A stretch of 64,000 bases of DNA from Mesorhizobium sp. 65-26 (GTDB taxonomy: Bacteria > Pseudomonadota > Alphaproteobacteria > Rhizobiales > Rhizobiaceae), in contig MKVL01000031.1 in the NCBI GenBank assembly GCA_001899205.1, forward strand, positions 62,001 to 126,000, written 5' to 3'. This document shows positions 50,198-59,218 of this stretch, piece by piece. The first letter of the stretch is position 1, and each line of letters begins with the position of its first letter. The position numbers were made by a program, and so were the translations under genes. A model generated the notes under the pieces. It did no database searches, was not told the DNA's origin, and worked only from the letters and a program-made list of their open reading frames with translations.

Positions 50198-51262
50198 TCA
50201 TCCCGTCTCGGCGGCGTCAACGTGCATGAAGCGCGCGACGTCCTGCGGGATAAGTTCGATCCGCAAGGCTGCTGCCAGCACGTCGACGCCGATGCCGCGC
50301 AGATCCTCGTTGAAGTCGCCCCGCCTCGGGGTCCAGGTGATCGCCTCGACCCCGGCCGAGCGGGCCCGCTCGGTCAACGCGATCGCGGCCCCGTCGCCGG
50401 CCGCATCGTTGTCGCGAGCGATATAGAGCCGGCGCAGCGTCGGCGGAAGCAACAAGGCTGCGAGGTGATTGGCCGAGAGCGCAGCGGCCATCGGCAAGGT
50501 CGGCAACACGCAGCGCAGCGACAGCATGGTCTCAATGCCTTCGCCGGCCGCGAGCACATCGGTGGCCACACCGAAACGGACGGCGTTGCCGAGAAGATCG
50601 CCCATCGCGCGCCGTGGCGTATCGATCGGCGCCTTGCCGAGACGGACGAGATCGAAGCCGGCGGGATTGAGCCAGGTGCGGTGCGCGCCGGTGATGCGCC
50701 CATCAAGGTCGGTCACACGTGCGATCATCGCTGGCCAAATTTCGGTCGGCGAGTAATCATCCGGGCGATAGTAGCAGCGCGGGTGGAATCGCAATGCGCC
50801 GGCTTCGTGCAAAGGCGTAATGCCGCGATTACGGAGATACGTCTCTGCGAGTGTGCGCATCATCGGCTGCGACATCGCAAAGAGCCGCCGTGCGGCCTCC
50901 GGCGAGCCAGTCTGCGCAGGTGGTCTGGCCGAGTTTGGCGAAGGCTCCTGTTCGCTGCGCGGCAGGTTCAAGAAGCGGCGCGCTTCGTCAGCAACATCGT
51001 GGAAGTCGACGAGGCCGCAGCTCTCGCGGATGATGTCGAGGAGATCGCCATGTTCGCCTGTTGCGGCATCGGTCCACTTGCCGGCTGGTCCTTTCGATGA
51101 CTCCTTCAACCGAACGAACATGGATCGACCGGGTGTGTTGCGGGCATCGCCAACCTGCCAATAACGACCTTCGCGGCGGCCATTGGAAAGATAGTGACGG
51201 CACACCGTCTCCGCGTCGCGCGCGAGCCGGCGTGCCAGGTCGGAAGCGTCGCGCGGCATCAC
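50198..51262 (-). CDS. Toprim-domain protein (DUF7146-like, primase-related)
   Basis: 354 residues. The N-terminal part has a primase-like zinc-finger-free region (WTDAATGEHGDLLDIIRESCG). The middle reads RNRGITPLHEAGALRFHPRCYY and ITGAHRTWLNP. The Toprim core follows: EGIETMLSL (catalytic Glu) and RDNDAAGDGAA (acidic DxD-like). Likely acts on ICE DNA in replication or priming. Its ATG overlaps the stop of the upstream helicase gene (51259-51262). Confidence 0.9.
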   Translation of the reverse strand: MMPRDASDLARRLARDAETVCRHYLSNGRREGRYWQVGDARNTPGRSMFVRLKESSKGPAGKWTDAATGEHGDLLDIIRESCGLVDFHDVADEARRFLNLPRSEQEPSPNSARPPAQTGSPEAARRLFAMSQPMMRTLAETYLRNRGITPLHEAGALRFHPRCYYRPDDYSPTEIWPAMIARVTDLDGRITGAHRTWLNPAGFDLVRLGKAPIDTPRRAMGDLLGNAVRFGVATDVLAAGEGIETMLSLRCVLPTLPMAAALSANHLAALLLPPTLRRLYIARDNDAAGDGAAIALTERARSAGVEAITWTPRRGDFNEDLRGIGVDVLAAALRIELIPQDVARFMHVDAAETG

Positions 51263-54200
51263 GCGGCCTCCCGTTCGCCGACGCGCTCGACCGGATAGCG
51301 ATCGAGCACGCGATTGAGTGTTTCGACGCCGCTCGCATCGGTCGGCACGAACATGCGCAGCTTCCAGGAAATGATCTCGTGGAAGAGGCCATAGGCTTTC
51401 AGCCGGTCGCGCATCGTGTCGTCGAATCCCGACAGCTCGATGCGGTTGGCGCCCATGACGCGAACACGGCGAAGCTGCAGGCCCTCGGCGAGGTCGAGGA
51501 TGGTTCGCCCCTCCATCAGTGCGCCGAACGCCATGTCAGGCGTCAGGGTCGGCGTGTCGGCCGCCAGCGCGTTCGCCGCCCAGGCGGCCGAAACCTTGCG
51601 GCCAATGATGCGCTCACCCGTATCGGTCTGGAGTCGGTAAACCCGGGTCGACTCGTTCGGCAGCCGCTTCCAGATCGGGAGGAGCAAGCCTGCCACCACA
51701 TGGATGGTGCTGTCGGTGAAATCGGAAACTTCGCCGAGTTCGACGTGCCAAGCCTCCGCGAAGCGCTCACGGTTGGCCTCCATCCAATGGCTTTCCGCCA
51801 TTGTCTTCAGCGGAAGGCTGTGATGCTCCATCGGCCGGATCAGCCGTACCCGCCGTTCAATCTCGCCGTCGTCGAGCATGAGGCTCGGCGCCGGGACCTG
51901 AACGGCGGCGCGTCCCGATCGCTCGTTGATCAAGAGCACCGCGCGCGGATCGGAGAGACGATCGAAGGCTTCCGCCAGCGTCACCGGAAGGTTGCGTCTG
52001 CGCTCGGTGATGGTGAGCAATCGCGTCTCGGCGCCGGTCGCGGGATGGCTGTAAATGACGCTTCGATCCGTGATGACGAAGCTCTCGGCGCGCAGCGTCT
52101 CGAGGCCCGCGTCATAGCTGCCGGATGCGATCGCCCCTTCGATGCGGGCGGTGAGCAACTGTTCGAACGCGGTGAAGAGGACGTTCTGCAGGTCGATGGT
52201 CAGCGCCAGCAGACGATTGAGGAAGGTGGTAATCGGCGGCAGTTCGTCCTTGATGCCGTTCGCATCCATCAGCTTCAGACCCGTGGAATCCTCGAAGGTC
52301 TGAAGCGAGCAGCCTTCGACCTTGCCACGCGCCAGCAGCATGTAGAGCTGACGGAGCGCATCGCGGCCGTAATGACTTTCGAGATTGTCTTCAGGCCGGA
52401 ACAGGTTCTGGCCGCCGGTCTGACGCTGTCCGCGCGTGATCGCTCCGAGCGTATCGAGACGGCGGGCGATCGTGCTCAGGAAACGCTTTTCGGCCTTCAC
52501 ATTGGTCGCGATCGGGCGGAAGAGCGGTGGCTGCGCCTGGTTGGTGCGGTTCGTGCGACCCAGGCCTTGGATGGCGGCGTCCGCCTTCCATCCGGGTTCG
52601 AGGAGGTAGTGAACCCTCAGCCGGTGGTTCCGCGCCGACAGTTCGGCGTGGTAGGAGCGCCCCGTGCCGCCGGCCTCGGAGAACACCAGAATGCGCTTGG
52701 CGTCGTCCATGAAAGCCGCGGTTTCTGCAAGGTTCGCCGAAGCCGCGCGGTTCTCGACCATCAGCCGATCGCCCTTGCGGATGACGCGGCGCGAGCGTCC
52801 TGTCACTTCGGCGACCATGTCCGTGCCAAAGCGCTGCACGATCTGATCGAGCGCGCCGGGCACAGGCGGCAACGAGGCGAGCTTCTCGATCAGCCGGTCG
52901 CGGCGGGTAACCGCTTCGCGGCTTTCGACCGGCTGGCCGTCGCGAAAGACCGGCCGCGACGAGAGATTGCCTTCCGAGTCGGTGAAGGGCTCGTAGAGCT
53001 GCACCGGAAAGGAGTGGGCAAGATAGTCCAACACATACTCACGCGGTGTGATGTCGACCTGGACGTCGCCCCAATCCTCAGTCGGGATCTCCGCGAGCCG
53101 GCGCTCCATCAGCGCTTCGCCGGTCGAGACGATCTGGACCACGGATGCGTGGCCGGCCTCGAGATCGCGCTCTATCGAGCGGACCAGCGAGGGCGTTTTC
53201 ATCGAGGTGAGCAGGTGGCCGAAGAAGCGCTGCTTGGCCGACTCGAACGCCGAGCGCGCGGCGGATTTCGCCTGCGCGTTCAGCGTGCCGCTGTCACCGG
53301 TGATGTTGGCGGCCTGCATCGCGGCATCGAGGTTGTTGTGGATGATCGAGAAAGCGCCGGCATAGGCATCGTAGATGCGGATTTGCTCCGGCGTGAGCTC
53401 GTGTTCGATCAACTCGTATTCGACGCCCTCATAGGAGAGCGAACGGGCGGCATAGAGGCCGAGTGCGCGAAGGTCGCGCGCCAGGACCTCCATCGCCGCG
53501 ACACCACCGTCTTCGATCGCCTCGACAAACTCGGCGCGTGTCGCGAACGGAAAGTCCTCACCGCCCCAGAGGCCAAGGCGCTGGGCATATGCAAGATTGT
53601 GAACGGTGGTGGCGCCTGTCGCGGAGACGTAGACAACCCGCGCATTCGGCAGCGCGTGCTGCAGCCGTAGGCCGGCGCGCCCCTGCTGCGAGGGTGCCTG
53701 GTCGCCGCGTTCGCCCTTGCCGCCCGCGGCATTCTGCATGGCATGAGACTCGTCGAAAATGATCACTCCGTCGAAATCGGCCCCCAACCATTCGACGATC
53801 TGCCGGACACGCGAAAGCTTCTCGCCGCGCTCATCGGTGCGTAGCGTCGCGTAGGTCGTAAATAGGATGCCTTCTGCGAGGCGGATCGGCGTGCCCTGGC
53901 GGAATCGAGAGAGCGGCGTGACGAGCAGACGTTCCATGCCGAGCGCCGACCAGTCGCGCTGCGCATCCTCGATCAGCTTGTCGGACTTGCTGATCCACAG
54001 CGCACGCCGACGACCCTTCAGCCAATTGTCGAGCAGGATGCCGGCGACTTGGCGGCCCTTGCCGGCGCCGGTGCCATCGCCGAGGAACCAGCCGCGACGG
54101 AAGCGTACGGACGTCTCGGCGTCGTCGCGTGCGGCGGTGACGAGATCGAAGGTTTCGTCCACGGTCCATGCGCCGGCGAGGAAATCGCCGTGCGCTTCGC

Positions 54201-55593
54201 CGGCGTAAATGACGCTCTCGAGCTGCGCGTCGGATAGCAGGCCGCCCGTGACGAGGTTCACTGGAAGATGCGGCCTATAGGAGGGCTTCGGCGGTGCAAC
54301 CGACGCCATCGCGGCCGATTGCACGAGTTTGGTCGGATGCGCCTGCGAGCCGGGAATACGGATCGACTGCAATCCGTATTCTTCATAAAGCGCATCGGTG
54401 AGGCGGGCGCCCTCGGGCGGCGCCCATTCGAGGATCTCGTAGGAAAGCTCAACGCCTGCAGGGTCCGCAAGCGCGGCGGCCGGTTGCCGCGAGGCGGCGC
54501 GGGCGAGATAGCCGCGAACGCTGCGAGGCGTGGCGACGCCGACGGCGGTCGGCGCGGCGAGTGATCTGGCGACCGGGCGGCGCGGGGGAACATGCTTGGT
54601 GATCCAGCCGAGCAGCGTGGCGATGTCCGGCGCGATGCCGGCGGACGCTGGAAACTGAGCCGGATCGGACGCGGGCATCTTGTCGATGACCATCAGCCGC
54701 GTGTCGATTGTCGTGCCATGCTTCGCGTAGACTGCGCCGTCGACCGCCGCGGTGAAGACGACAGTGCCGCGCTCCTGCAGACGGACGAAGGCGTCGCGCC
54801 ACGCCGGCGTTTCCGGGCCGAAGTTCGCGCCGGTGATCGCGACAAGCCGCCCGCCGTCGGCGAGACGTGCCAACGCCGAGGCCACATGGCGGTAGGCGGC
54901 ATCTGCCATCCGGCCACTGACATTCGCCATCGCCGAGAATGGCGGGTTCATAAGGACGACGGTCGGATCGATCGTGGAGCCAAGATGATCGTCGATCTGC
55001 GCAGCATCGAACCGCGTCACGGGGACGGCCGGAAAGAGGGAGGAGAGCAACGCGGCGCGGGCCTCGGCCAACTCGTTGAGTGCGAGCGCGCCGCCGGCGA
55101 TTTCCGCCAGAATGGCGAGAAGGCCGGTGCCTGCTGATGGTTCAAGCACGTGGTCGCCAGGTGTGATGGCGGCGGCACAGAGCGCGGCGAGGCCGAGCGG
55201 GATCGGCGTCGAGAATTGCTGGAGCGCCTGGCTCTCCTCTGACCGCCGCGTATGGGTGGGAAGAAGGCTCACGAGCTTCACGAACTGCGGCAGCGCTGCC
55301 GACGCAGAACCGGCTTTACGGAAAATCGGCTTGCCGTATTTGCGCAGAAACAGGACGGATGCTGCCTCGCAGGCGTCGTAGGCCGTCTTCCAGTCCCAGG
55401 CGCCGGACGTGTCGGAGCGGCCGAGGGCTTGCTCCATCGCCGCACGCAAAATGGCGGCGTCGACGCGCCGGCCTTGCTCAAGGTGGGGAAGAAGAAGCTG
55501 CGCGGCCTCGGCGAGGCGTGGCGCAGGAGCTACCGTGGGAGTGCACGGGATTGGCGCGGCCGTCGGATCGGCCGCTGCGGAAGGATGCGACAT
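51259..55593 (-). CDS. Methyltransferase-like / strawberry-notch helicase fusion, 1444 aa
   Basis: Residues ~100-320 hold an N6-adenine methyltransferase-like domain (LEPSAGTGLLA, MNPPF at ~214). From ~450 follows a strawberry-notch superfamily 2 helicase: Walker A GDGTGAGKGRQ (~504), DESH box (~614), VVYVSATGATTVHN, and C-terminal QGLGRTNRTNQ (~1013), then a long Sno-type C-terminal domain. Commonly present in large ICEs and some phages; the role is unclear (methylation-linked remodelling or anti-restriction are proposals). It is the largest gene in the window. Confidence 0.93.
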   Translation of the reverse strand: MSHPSAAADPTAAPIPCTPTVAPAPRLAEAAQLLLPHLEQGRRVDAAILRAAMEQALGRSDTSGAWDWKTAYDACEAASVLFLRKYGKPIFRKAGSASAALPQFVKLVSLLPTHTRRSEESQALQQFSTPIPLGLAALCAAAITPGDHVLEPSAGTGLLAILAEIAGGALALNELAEARAALLSSLFPAVPVTRFDAAQIDDHLGSTIDPTVVLMNPPFSAMANVSGRMADAAYRHVASALARLADGGRLVAITGANFGPETPAWRDAFVRLQERGTVVFTAAVDGAVYAKHGTTIDTRLMVIDKMPASDPAQFPASAGIAPDIATLLGWITKHVPPRRPVARSLAAPTAVGVATPRSVRGYLARAASRQPAAALADPAGVELSYEILEWAPPEGARLTDALYEEYGLQSIRIPGSQAHPTKLVQSAAMASVAPPKPSYRPHLPVNLVTGGLLSDAQLESVIYAGEAHGDFLAGAWTVDETFDLVTAARDDAETSVRFRRGWFLGDGTGAGKGRQVAGILLDNWLKGRRRALWISKSDKLIEDAQRDWSALGMERLLVTPLSRFRQGTPIRLAEGILFTTYATLRTDERGEKLSRVRQIVEWLGADFDGVIIFDESHAMQNAAGGKGERGDQAPSQQGRAGLRLQHALPNARVVYVSATGATTVHNLAYAQRLGLWGGEDFPFATRAEFVEAIEDGGVAAMEVLARDLRALGLYAARSLSYEGVEYELIEHELTPEQIRIYDAYAGAFSIIHNNLDAAMQAANITGDSGTLNAQAKSAARSAFESAKQRFFGHLLTSMKTPSLVRSIERDLEAGHASVVQIVSTGEALMERRLAEIPTEDWGDVQVDITPREYVLDYLAHSFPVQLYEPFTDSEGNLSSRPVFRDGQPVESREAVTRRDRLIEKLASLPPVPGALDQIVQRFGTDMVAEVTGRSRRVIRKGDRLMVENRAASANLAETAAFMDDAKRILVFSEAGGTGRSYHAELSARNHRLRVHYLLEPGWKADAAIQGLGRTNRTNQAQPPLFRPIATNVKAEKRFLSTIARRLDTLGAITRGQRQTGGQNLFRPEDNLESHYGRDALRQLYMLLARGKVEGCSLQTFEDSTGLKLMDANGIKDELPPITTFLNRLLALTIDLQNVLFTAFEQLLTARIEGAIASGSYDAGLETLRAESFVITDRSVIYSHPATGAETRLLTITERRRNLPVTLAEAFDRLSDPRAVLLINERSGRAAVQVPAPSLMLDDGEIERRVRLIRPMEHHSLPLKTMAESHWMEANRERFAEAWHVELGEVSDFTDSTIHVVAGLLLPIWKRLPNESTRVYRLQTDTGERIIGRKVSAAWAANALAADTPTLTPDMAFGALMEGRTILDLAEGLQLRRVRVMGANRIELSGFDDTMRDRLKAYGLFHEIISWKLRMFVPTDASGVETLNRVLDRYPVERVGEREAA

Positions 55594-55659
55594 GGGAAGG
55601 GACCTCGGGAGAGCTGGACACGGGCGAGCCGGCCGGCGCTCTCTCTGGTCCGCACCGGC

Positions 55660-56001
55660 TCAAACCCGTCCCGGCCACACTCTCCCTCTCGTCATCCCGC
55701 CAGCCTTGACGCCGCGCCACCACGCGATCCGCGCTTCGCGTGTCGCGTTCGCGAGCCGCAGCAAGAAATCGCCGTGGCATGGTCGCGGCGCGCAGAAGCA
55801 GACGAGATCGCAGCCGCGAAGCTCGTCGAGCGCGCGCAGGAGATGATGCTGGTCTGCGAGCCAGCGCTCGTACTTCGCGATGACGGCGGCGCGGTCGCCG
55901 TCGGGGCCAATTCGGAAAGGATTGCCCCATTTCGAGCCGCGCCCGACATAGACGGCGCTCGCCGGCACGCCTGCGTGATGCTTGTTGAGAACCCTGTACA
56001 T
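55660..56001 (-). CDS. DUF4326-domain protein
   Basis: 113 residues: MYRVLNKHHAGVPASAVYVGRGSKWGNPF is the usual DUF4326 start, then LRGCDLVCFCAPRPCHGDFLLRLAN with clustered Cys/His. Function unknown; frequent in phages and ICEs. Confidence 0.9.
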   Translation of the reverse strand: MYRVLNKHHAGVPASAVYVGRGSKWGNPFRIGPDGDRAAVIAKYERWLADQHHLLRALDELRGCDLVCFCAPRPCHGDFLLRLANATREARIAWWRGVKAGGMTRGRVWPGRV

Positions 56002-56148
56002 TGTAGACCGCCTCCTGATCTCCGTTGCGACGGGGCTGGCGACCGGGATGCGGTCAAGGCCTGGCGGTCACGCATCGCGCGCGATGCGGAAACGGCTTGC
56101 CCGTTGACCGACGGGCCGCCGCGTCCAGACAGGTCACGACGCGGGGTG

Positions 56149-56391
56149 TCAGGAGGCTGATTCGTCCGATAGGTTCTCAGACGGCGGCACATAGGCGTCG
56201 TAGGGATTGCCATCGGCTAGGTGGCCAAAGGGCGTGAACAGGAAATCCGCGCCATCGCGTCCGACGGCGCAGATGACGTAACGGGTCTCGCCGGTCGCTG
56301 CATCGGCACATTCCATGAGGGCGAGGTTGCCGTCTGCCGCAGCGTGGAGCAGCGTCTGAAAGTTGGCGCGCGCGTGATCGGGAATGCTCAT
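56149..56391 (-). CDS. DUF6117-like small protein
   Basis: 80 residues from ATG 56391, overlapping the upstream stop by ATGA: IPDHARANFQTLLHAAADGNLALMECADAATGETRYVICAVGRDG..FLFTPFGHLA. The pattern matches the DUF6117 group of ICE proteins. Function unknown; the long frame around it (to 56586) is a shadow. Confidence 0.82.
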   Translation of the reverse strand: MSIPDHARANFQTLLHAAADGNLALMECADAATGETRYVICAVGRDGADFLFTPFGHLADGNPYDAYVPPSENLSDESAS

Positions 56392-56813
56392 CGCGCACCG
56401 CGCTTTCCGCGGCCCGGCGACAAAGTCCGCGCGAGCCAGCCGCGCGTGTCGGTCCATGCGATCGTCTCGCGGGTGGCGAGATCGAGACAATGGGCCCCGC
56501 CGCTGAAGGCGTCGATGCGGGGCCGGGAGCATGTGTTGGCCCATTGAAAACCCCAGCGACCCTTGAGATCGAAGATCTCCGCACAACGAAGGACGAAGGT
56601 GATGACTGTTTGCGGATCGCCCGTGACATCATCACGGATCCACAGCACGGCGCCGCCGTGTTCGGGCTGGATGGAGAGCAGAAAAGCATCCGAGGGCGGG
56701 TCTTCCCGGGCGTTCTCTTCCATCAGCGCATTATAGAGTTCGAGCGCGCGCGCCGCGTTGTCGGGCGTGCCGACATCGAGCACGCATGAGAAGTGCGTGA
56801 AGAAATCAGCCAT
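56388..56813 (-). CDS. Conserved ICE hypothetical protein, 141 aa
   Basis: An acidic N-terminal half (MADFFTHFSCVLDVGTPDNAARALELYNAL) is followed by LLSIQPEHGGAVLWIRDDVTGDPQTVITFVLRCAEIFDLKGRWGFQWANTCS and a basic end. Found next to DUF6117 genes in this element type; no known function. Coupled to the downstream gene. Confidence 0.8.
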   Translation of the reverse strand: MADFFTHFSCVLDVGTPDNAARALELYNALMEENAREDPPSDAFLLSIQPEHGGAVLWIRDDVTGDPQTVITFVLRCAEIFDLKGRWGFQWANTCSRPRIDAFSGGAHCLDLATRETIAWTDTRGWLARTLSPGRGKRGAR

Positions 56814-56880
56814 GATGGCCTCCTGAAACGAAATCGCCCAGCGCGATGGCCGGGCGGAGGGAATTCGATGGAGAGAAGTA

Positions 56881-56906
56881 AGCGGGGCGACTCATGCCGC
56901 CCCGCT
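56881..56906 (-). terminator. Hairpin after parB
   Basis: AGCGGGGCG and CGCCCCGCT form a perfect 9-bp stem 9 bases beyond the parB stop. No T tract on either side. Confidence 0.6.
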
Positions 56907-56914
56907 CCTGGGCG

Positions 56915-59050
56915 TTACTCGGCGGCGATCACGACTGGCGCGTCGGTCTCGTCTTCGCTGGCTGTGTCTTCACCGTCGGCGAGAAAGGCGGGCAGTGCTT
57001 CCTCTTCGCCGCCGTTGGCGTCGGCATCGCCGATGTCGGCAGTCGTCGCTTCGGAAGACCGGAGCGGCTCGGGCAGCCAGCCGGTGCCGTTGAGCAGCCG
57101 TTCGGCCTCCTTCGCCATGTCCGCCTTCTTCAGATGGTCGATGAGCTGCGCCGACTGCTCGCCGTTCGCCTCGCGCACCGCTTCGAGGATACGAGGCTTG
57201 GTGACGCGGCCGAGATAATTCTCGACCGTTGGCCGCCAACCGGCGTCGACCATGTCGAGCCCGACGGCCCGTGCGAGGCGGTCAGCCTGGGCGAGACGAT
57301 GTTGGACGCCGTGAACGGAGAGACCGGGACCGCCATAGCGATCGCCTTTCTCGTAGAGCGCGTTGACGCCGAAAGAGACGCAGTGCGCCAGCAGTGCGGC
57401 CCGGCTGGCGTCGTCCAGTGCGGCGAGCCAATCCCAGAGCGCGGCTTCATCCTTCGGCATGTCGGCCTTCCAGGCATCGTGCCGTTCGGTGACCGCCTTG
57501 GCGGACGGGCTTTCCTTGAGGTCGGCAGACTGGATCGAGAAGAACACGTGCCGCACCGACGCTTCGAGACAGTTGCCTGTCGCTGTGTGCTGGAAGGCGT
57601 CGAGGCAGAGTTTGTGCAGGAGCGCCGTCATCGCGACATGCGGATTGTTCGCCACGGCATCCCGCAGCGCCAGCGTGCGGTACGCGGTCAGTTCGCTAAG
57701 CAGCCGATCCGGCAACGGCTTAACGACGTCGTCCTCATCGTCTTCCGGCTCGGCCTGGCCGCCGATGGTGATGACGACACGCTGAACCGGCGACGTGTCG
57801 TTGTCGATCCTAACCTGCTCGAGATCGTCGCGGTCTTCCTGACCGGGCTCGACGACTGGAGCTTCATCCTCGGGGCGAACATAGCCACGATCGACCTGGA
57901 GCTGGCCGTCGTGAGCGATGCTGACAAACACCCCGGCCCGGGAGATGTCGGCCGGATCGAAGACGTGCGGTCGCGACTCGAACGCCTCAAGCGCGGTTTC
58001 GATCTCGCTGAGGCGCTGGTCGACCTCGTCGGGCAGTTCGTCGGCATCTTCGTATTGCGCCTGAAGCTGATCGAACTCGGTGCGCAGCGCTTCACGCGTG
58101 GCACGTTCGTCGTCGGTGAGATCGGCCGGTATGCCGTCGAGCTCGCGCAGGCCGTGGTCGTGACCGTAGGGGAAGTCCACTGCGACCTCGATCCATTTCC
58201 AGCCCTCGGTGGCGATATGTTCCGCGTCGGTCTTCAGTTTTTCGGCGACAAGGGTTTCGAGAAGCCCGATATTTTCAAGCCAGCCACCGTCGTCCTGCTG
58301 GAAGAGATCGCGCATGACGACACCGCCCGCGTTCTCGTAGGCGCCGATGCCGACGAACAGCACGCGGCGATCCGACGCGCGGACGGTTTTCTCCGTCAGC
58401 ATGCGCCGGATCTGATAAGGCTCCTGGCTGTAGGACCGCTGGAGCGCGTCCCAGACCTGGAGCTGGCGCGCATGGTCCGTTGTCACGGTGAACGCCATGA
58501 GCTGCTCGAGCGACATGCCATCCTCGGCATAGATGTCGAGAAGCTTCTCCGACACCGCGGCGATGCGCAGGCGCTGCTTGACGACATTGACGCCGACGAA
58601 ATAGGCGGCCGCGATGTCTTCGTCGCATAGGCCCTTGTCGCGCAGGGTCTGGAAGGCGCGGAATTGATCGAGCGGGTGTAGCGGCACGCGCTGGACGTTC
58701 TCAGCCAGCGAGTCGTCCTCGGCGAGGATCTTGGTGGAGGGATCGCGGACTACGCAGGGCACGGGCGCGGTCTTGGTAAGGCGCTTCTGCTTGACGAGGA
58801 GCTGCAACGCCTGGAAGCGCCGGCCACCGGCAGGCACTTCGAACATACCTGTCTCGACGCCCTCCTCATCAAGAACCGGGCGGACATTGAGGCTCTGGAG
58901 CAGGCAGCCGCGACGGGCGATATCCGCCGCGAGATCCTCGATCGAGACGCCGGCCTTCACGCGCCGGACATTCGACTGGGAGAGGATGAGCTTGTTGAGG
59001 GGGATGTCGCGCGAGGACGACAGGGTGATCTTCTGAACGGCACTGGCCAT
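56915..59050 (-). CDS. ParB/Spo0J-family protein, 711 aa
   Basis: N-terminal ParB domain: IPLNKLILSQSNVRRVKAGVSIEDLAADIARRGLLQSL-like start, FEVPAGGRRFQALQLL, SLAENVQRVPLHPLDQFRAFQTL, then the HTH GLCDEDIAAAYFVGVNVVKQRLRIA. A long C-terminal part (residues ~250-711) is acidic and unlike classical ParB. Large ParB proteins of this kind are ICE-borne; partition or transcriptional roles are possible. No ParA partner adjoins it (parA is at 38 kb). Confidence 0.92.
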   Translation of the reverse strand: MASAVQKITLSSSRDIPLNKLILSQSNVRRVKAGVSIEDLAADIARRGCLLQSLNVRPVLDEEGVETGMFEVPAGGRRFQALQLLVKQKRLTKTAPVPCVVRDPSTKILAEDDSLAENVQRVPLHPLDQFRAFQTLRDKGLCDEDIAAAYFVGVNVVKQRLRIAAVSEKLLDIYAEDGMSLEQLMAFTVTTDHARQLQVWDALQRSYSQEPYQIRRMLTEKTVRASDRRVLFVGIGAYENAGGVVMRDLFQQDDGGWLENIGLLETLVAEKLKTDAEHIATEGWKWIEVAVDFPYGHDHGLRELDGIPADLTDDERATREALRTEFDQLQAQYEDADELPDEVDQRLSEIETALEAFESRPHVFDPADISRAGVFVSIAHDGQLQVDRGYVRPEDEAPVVEPGQEDRDDLEQVRIDNDTSPVQRVVITIGGQAEPEDDEDDVVKPLPDRLLSELTAYRTLALRDAVANNPHVAMTALLHKLCLDAFQHTATGNCLEASVRHVFFSIQSADLKESPSAKAVTERHDAWKADMPKDEAALWDWLAALDDASRAALLAHCVSFGVNALYEKGDRYGGPGLSVHGVQHRLAQADRLARAVGLDMVDAGWRPTVENYLGRVTKPRILEAVREANGEQSAQLIDHLKKADMAKEAERLLNGTGWLPEPLRSSEATTADIGDADANGGEEEALPAFLADGEDTASEDETDAPVVIAAE

Positions 59051-59194
59051 CGGGACTTACTCCGCGACGGGCGCCGAAAGACTCTCTCTCGGCTTTCAAC
59101 CCGCCGCGAAGACCGGCGCAGCCCTCTTCCTCTTATGGGTTTTCGCCCCGGACATCGCCGCAGCCTTCCCGGCCAGACCCAAGTCTCACCGCCG

Positions 59195-59218
59195 ATGACT
59201 GTCGTCGGGAACAGTCAT
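59195..59218. terminator. Weak hairpin at the end of the EamA gene
   Basis: ATGACTGT and ACAGTCAT pair around an 8-nt loop and overlap the stop codon at 59215-59217. Only a T4 tract follows on the plus strand, so termination is uncertain. Confidence 0.35.

Noticed and set aside
51061-53670. 869-codon open frame on the plus strand
   Set aside because: It lies antisense to the strawberry-notch helicase, whose motifs are clear; no recognisable domain in the antisense product.
56894-58630. 578-codon open frame on the plus strand
   Set aside because: Antisense to the ParB-family gene and without a ribosome binding site or domain.
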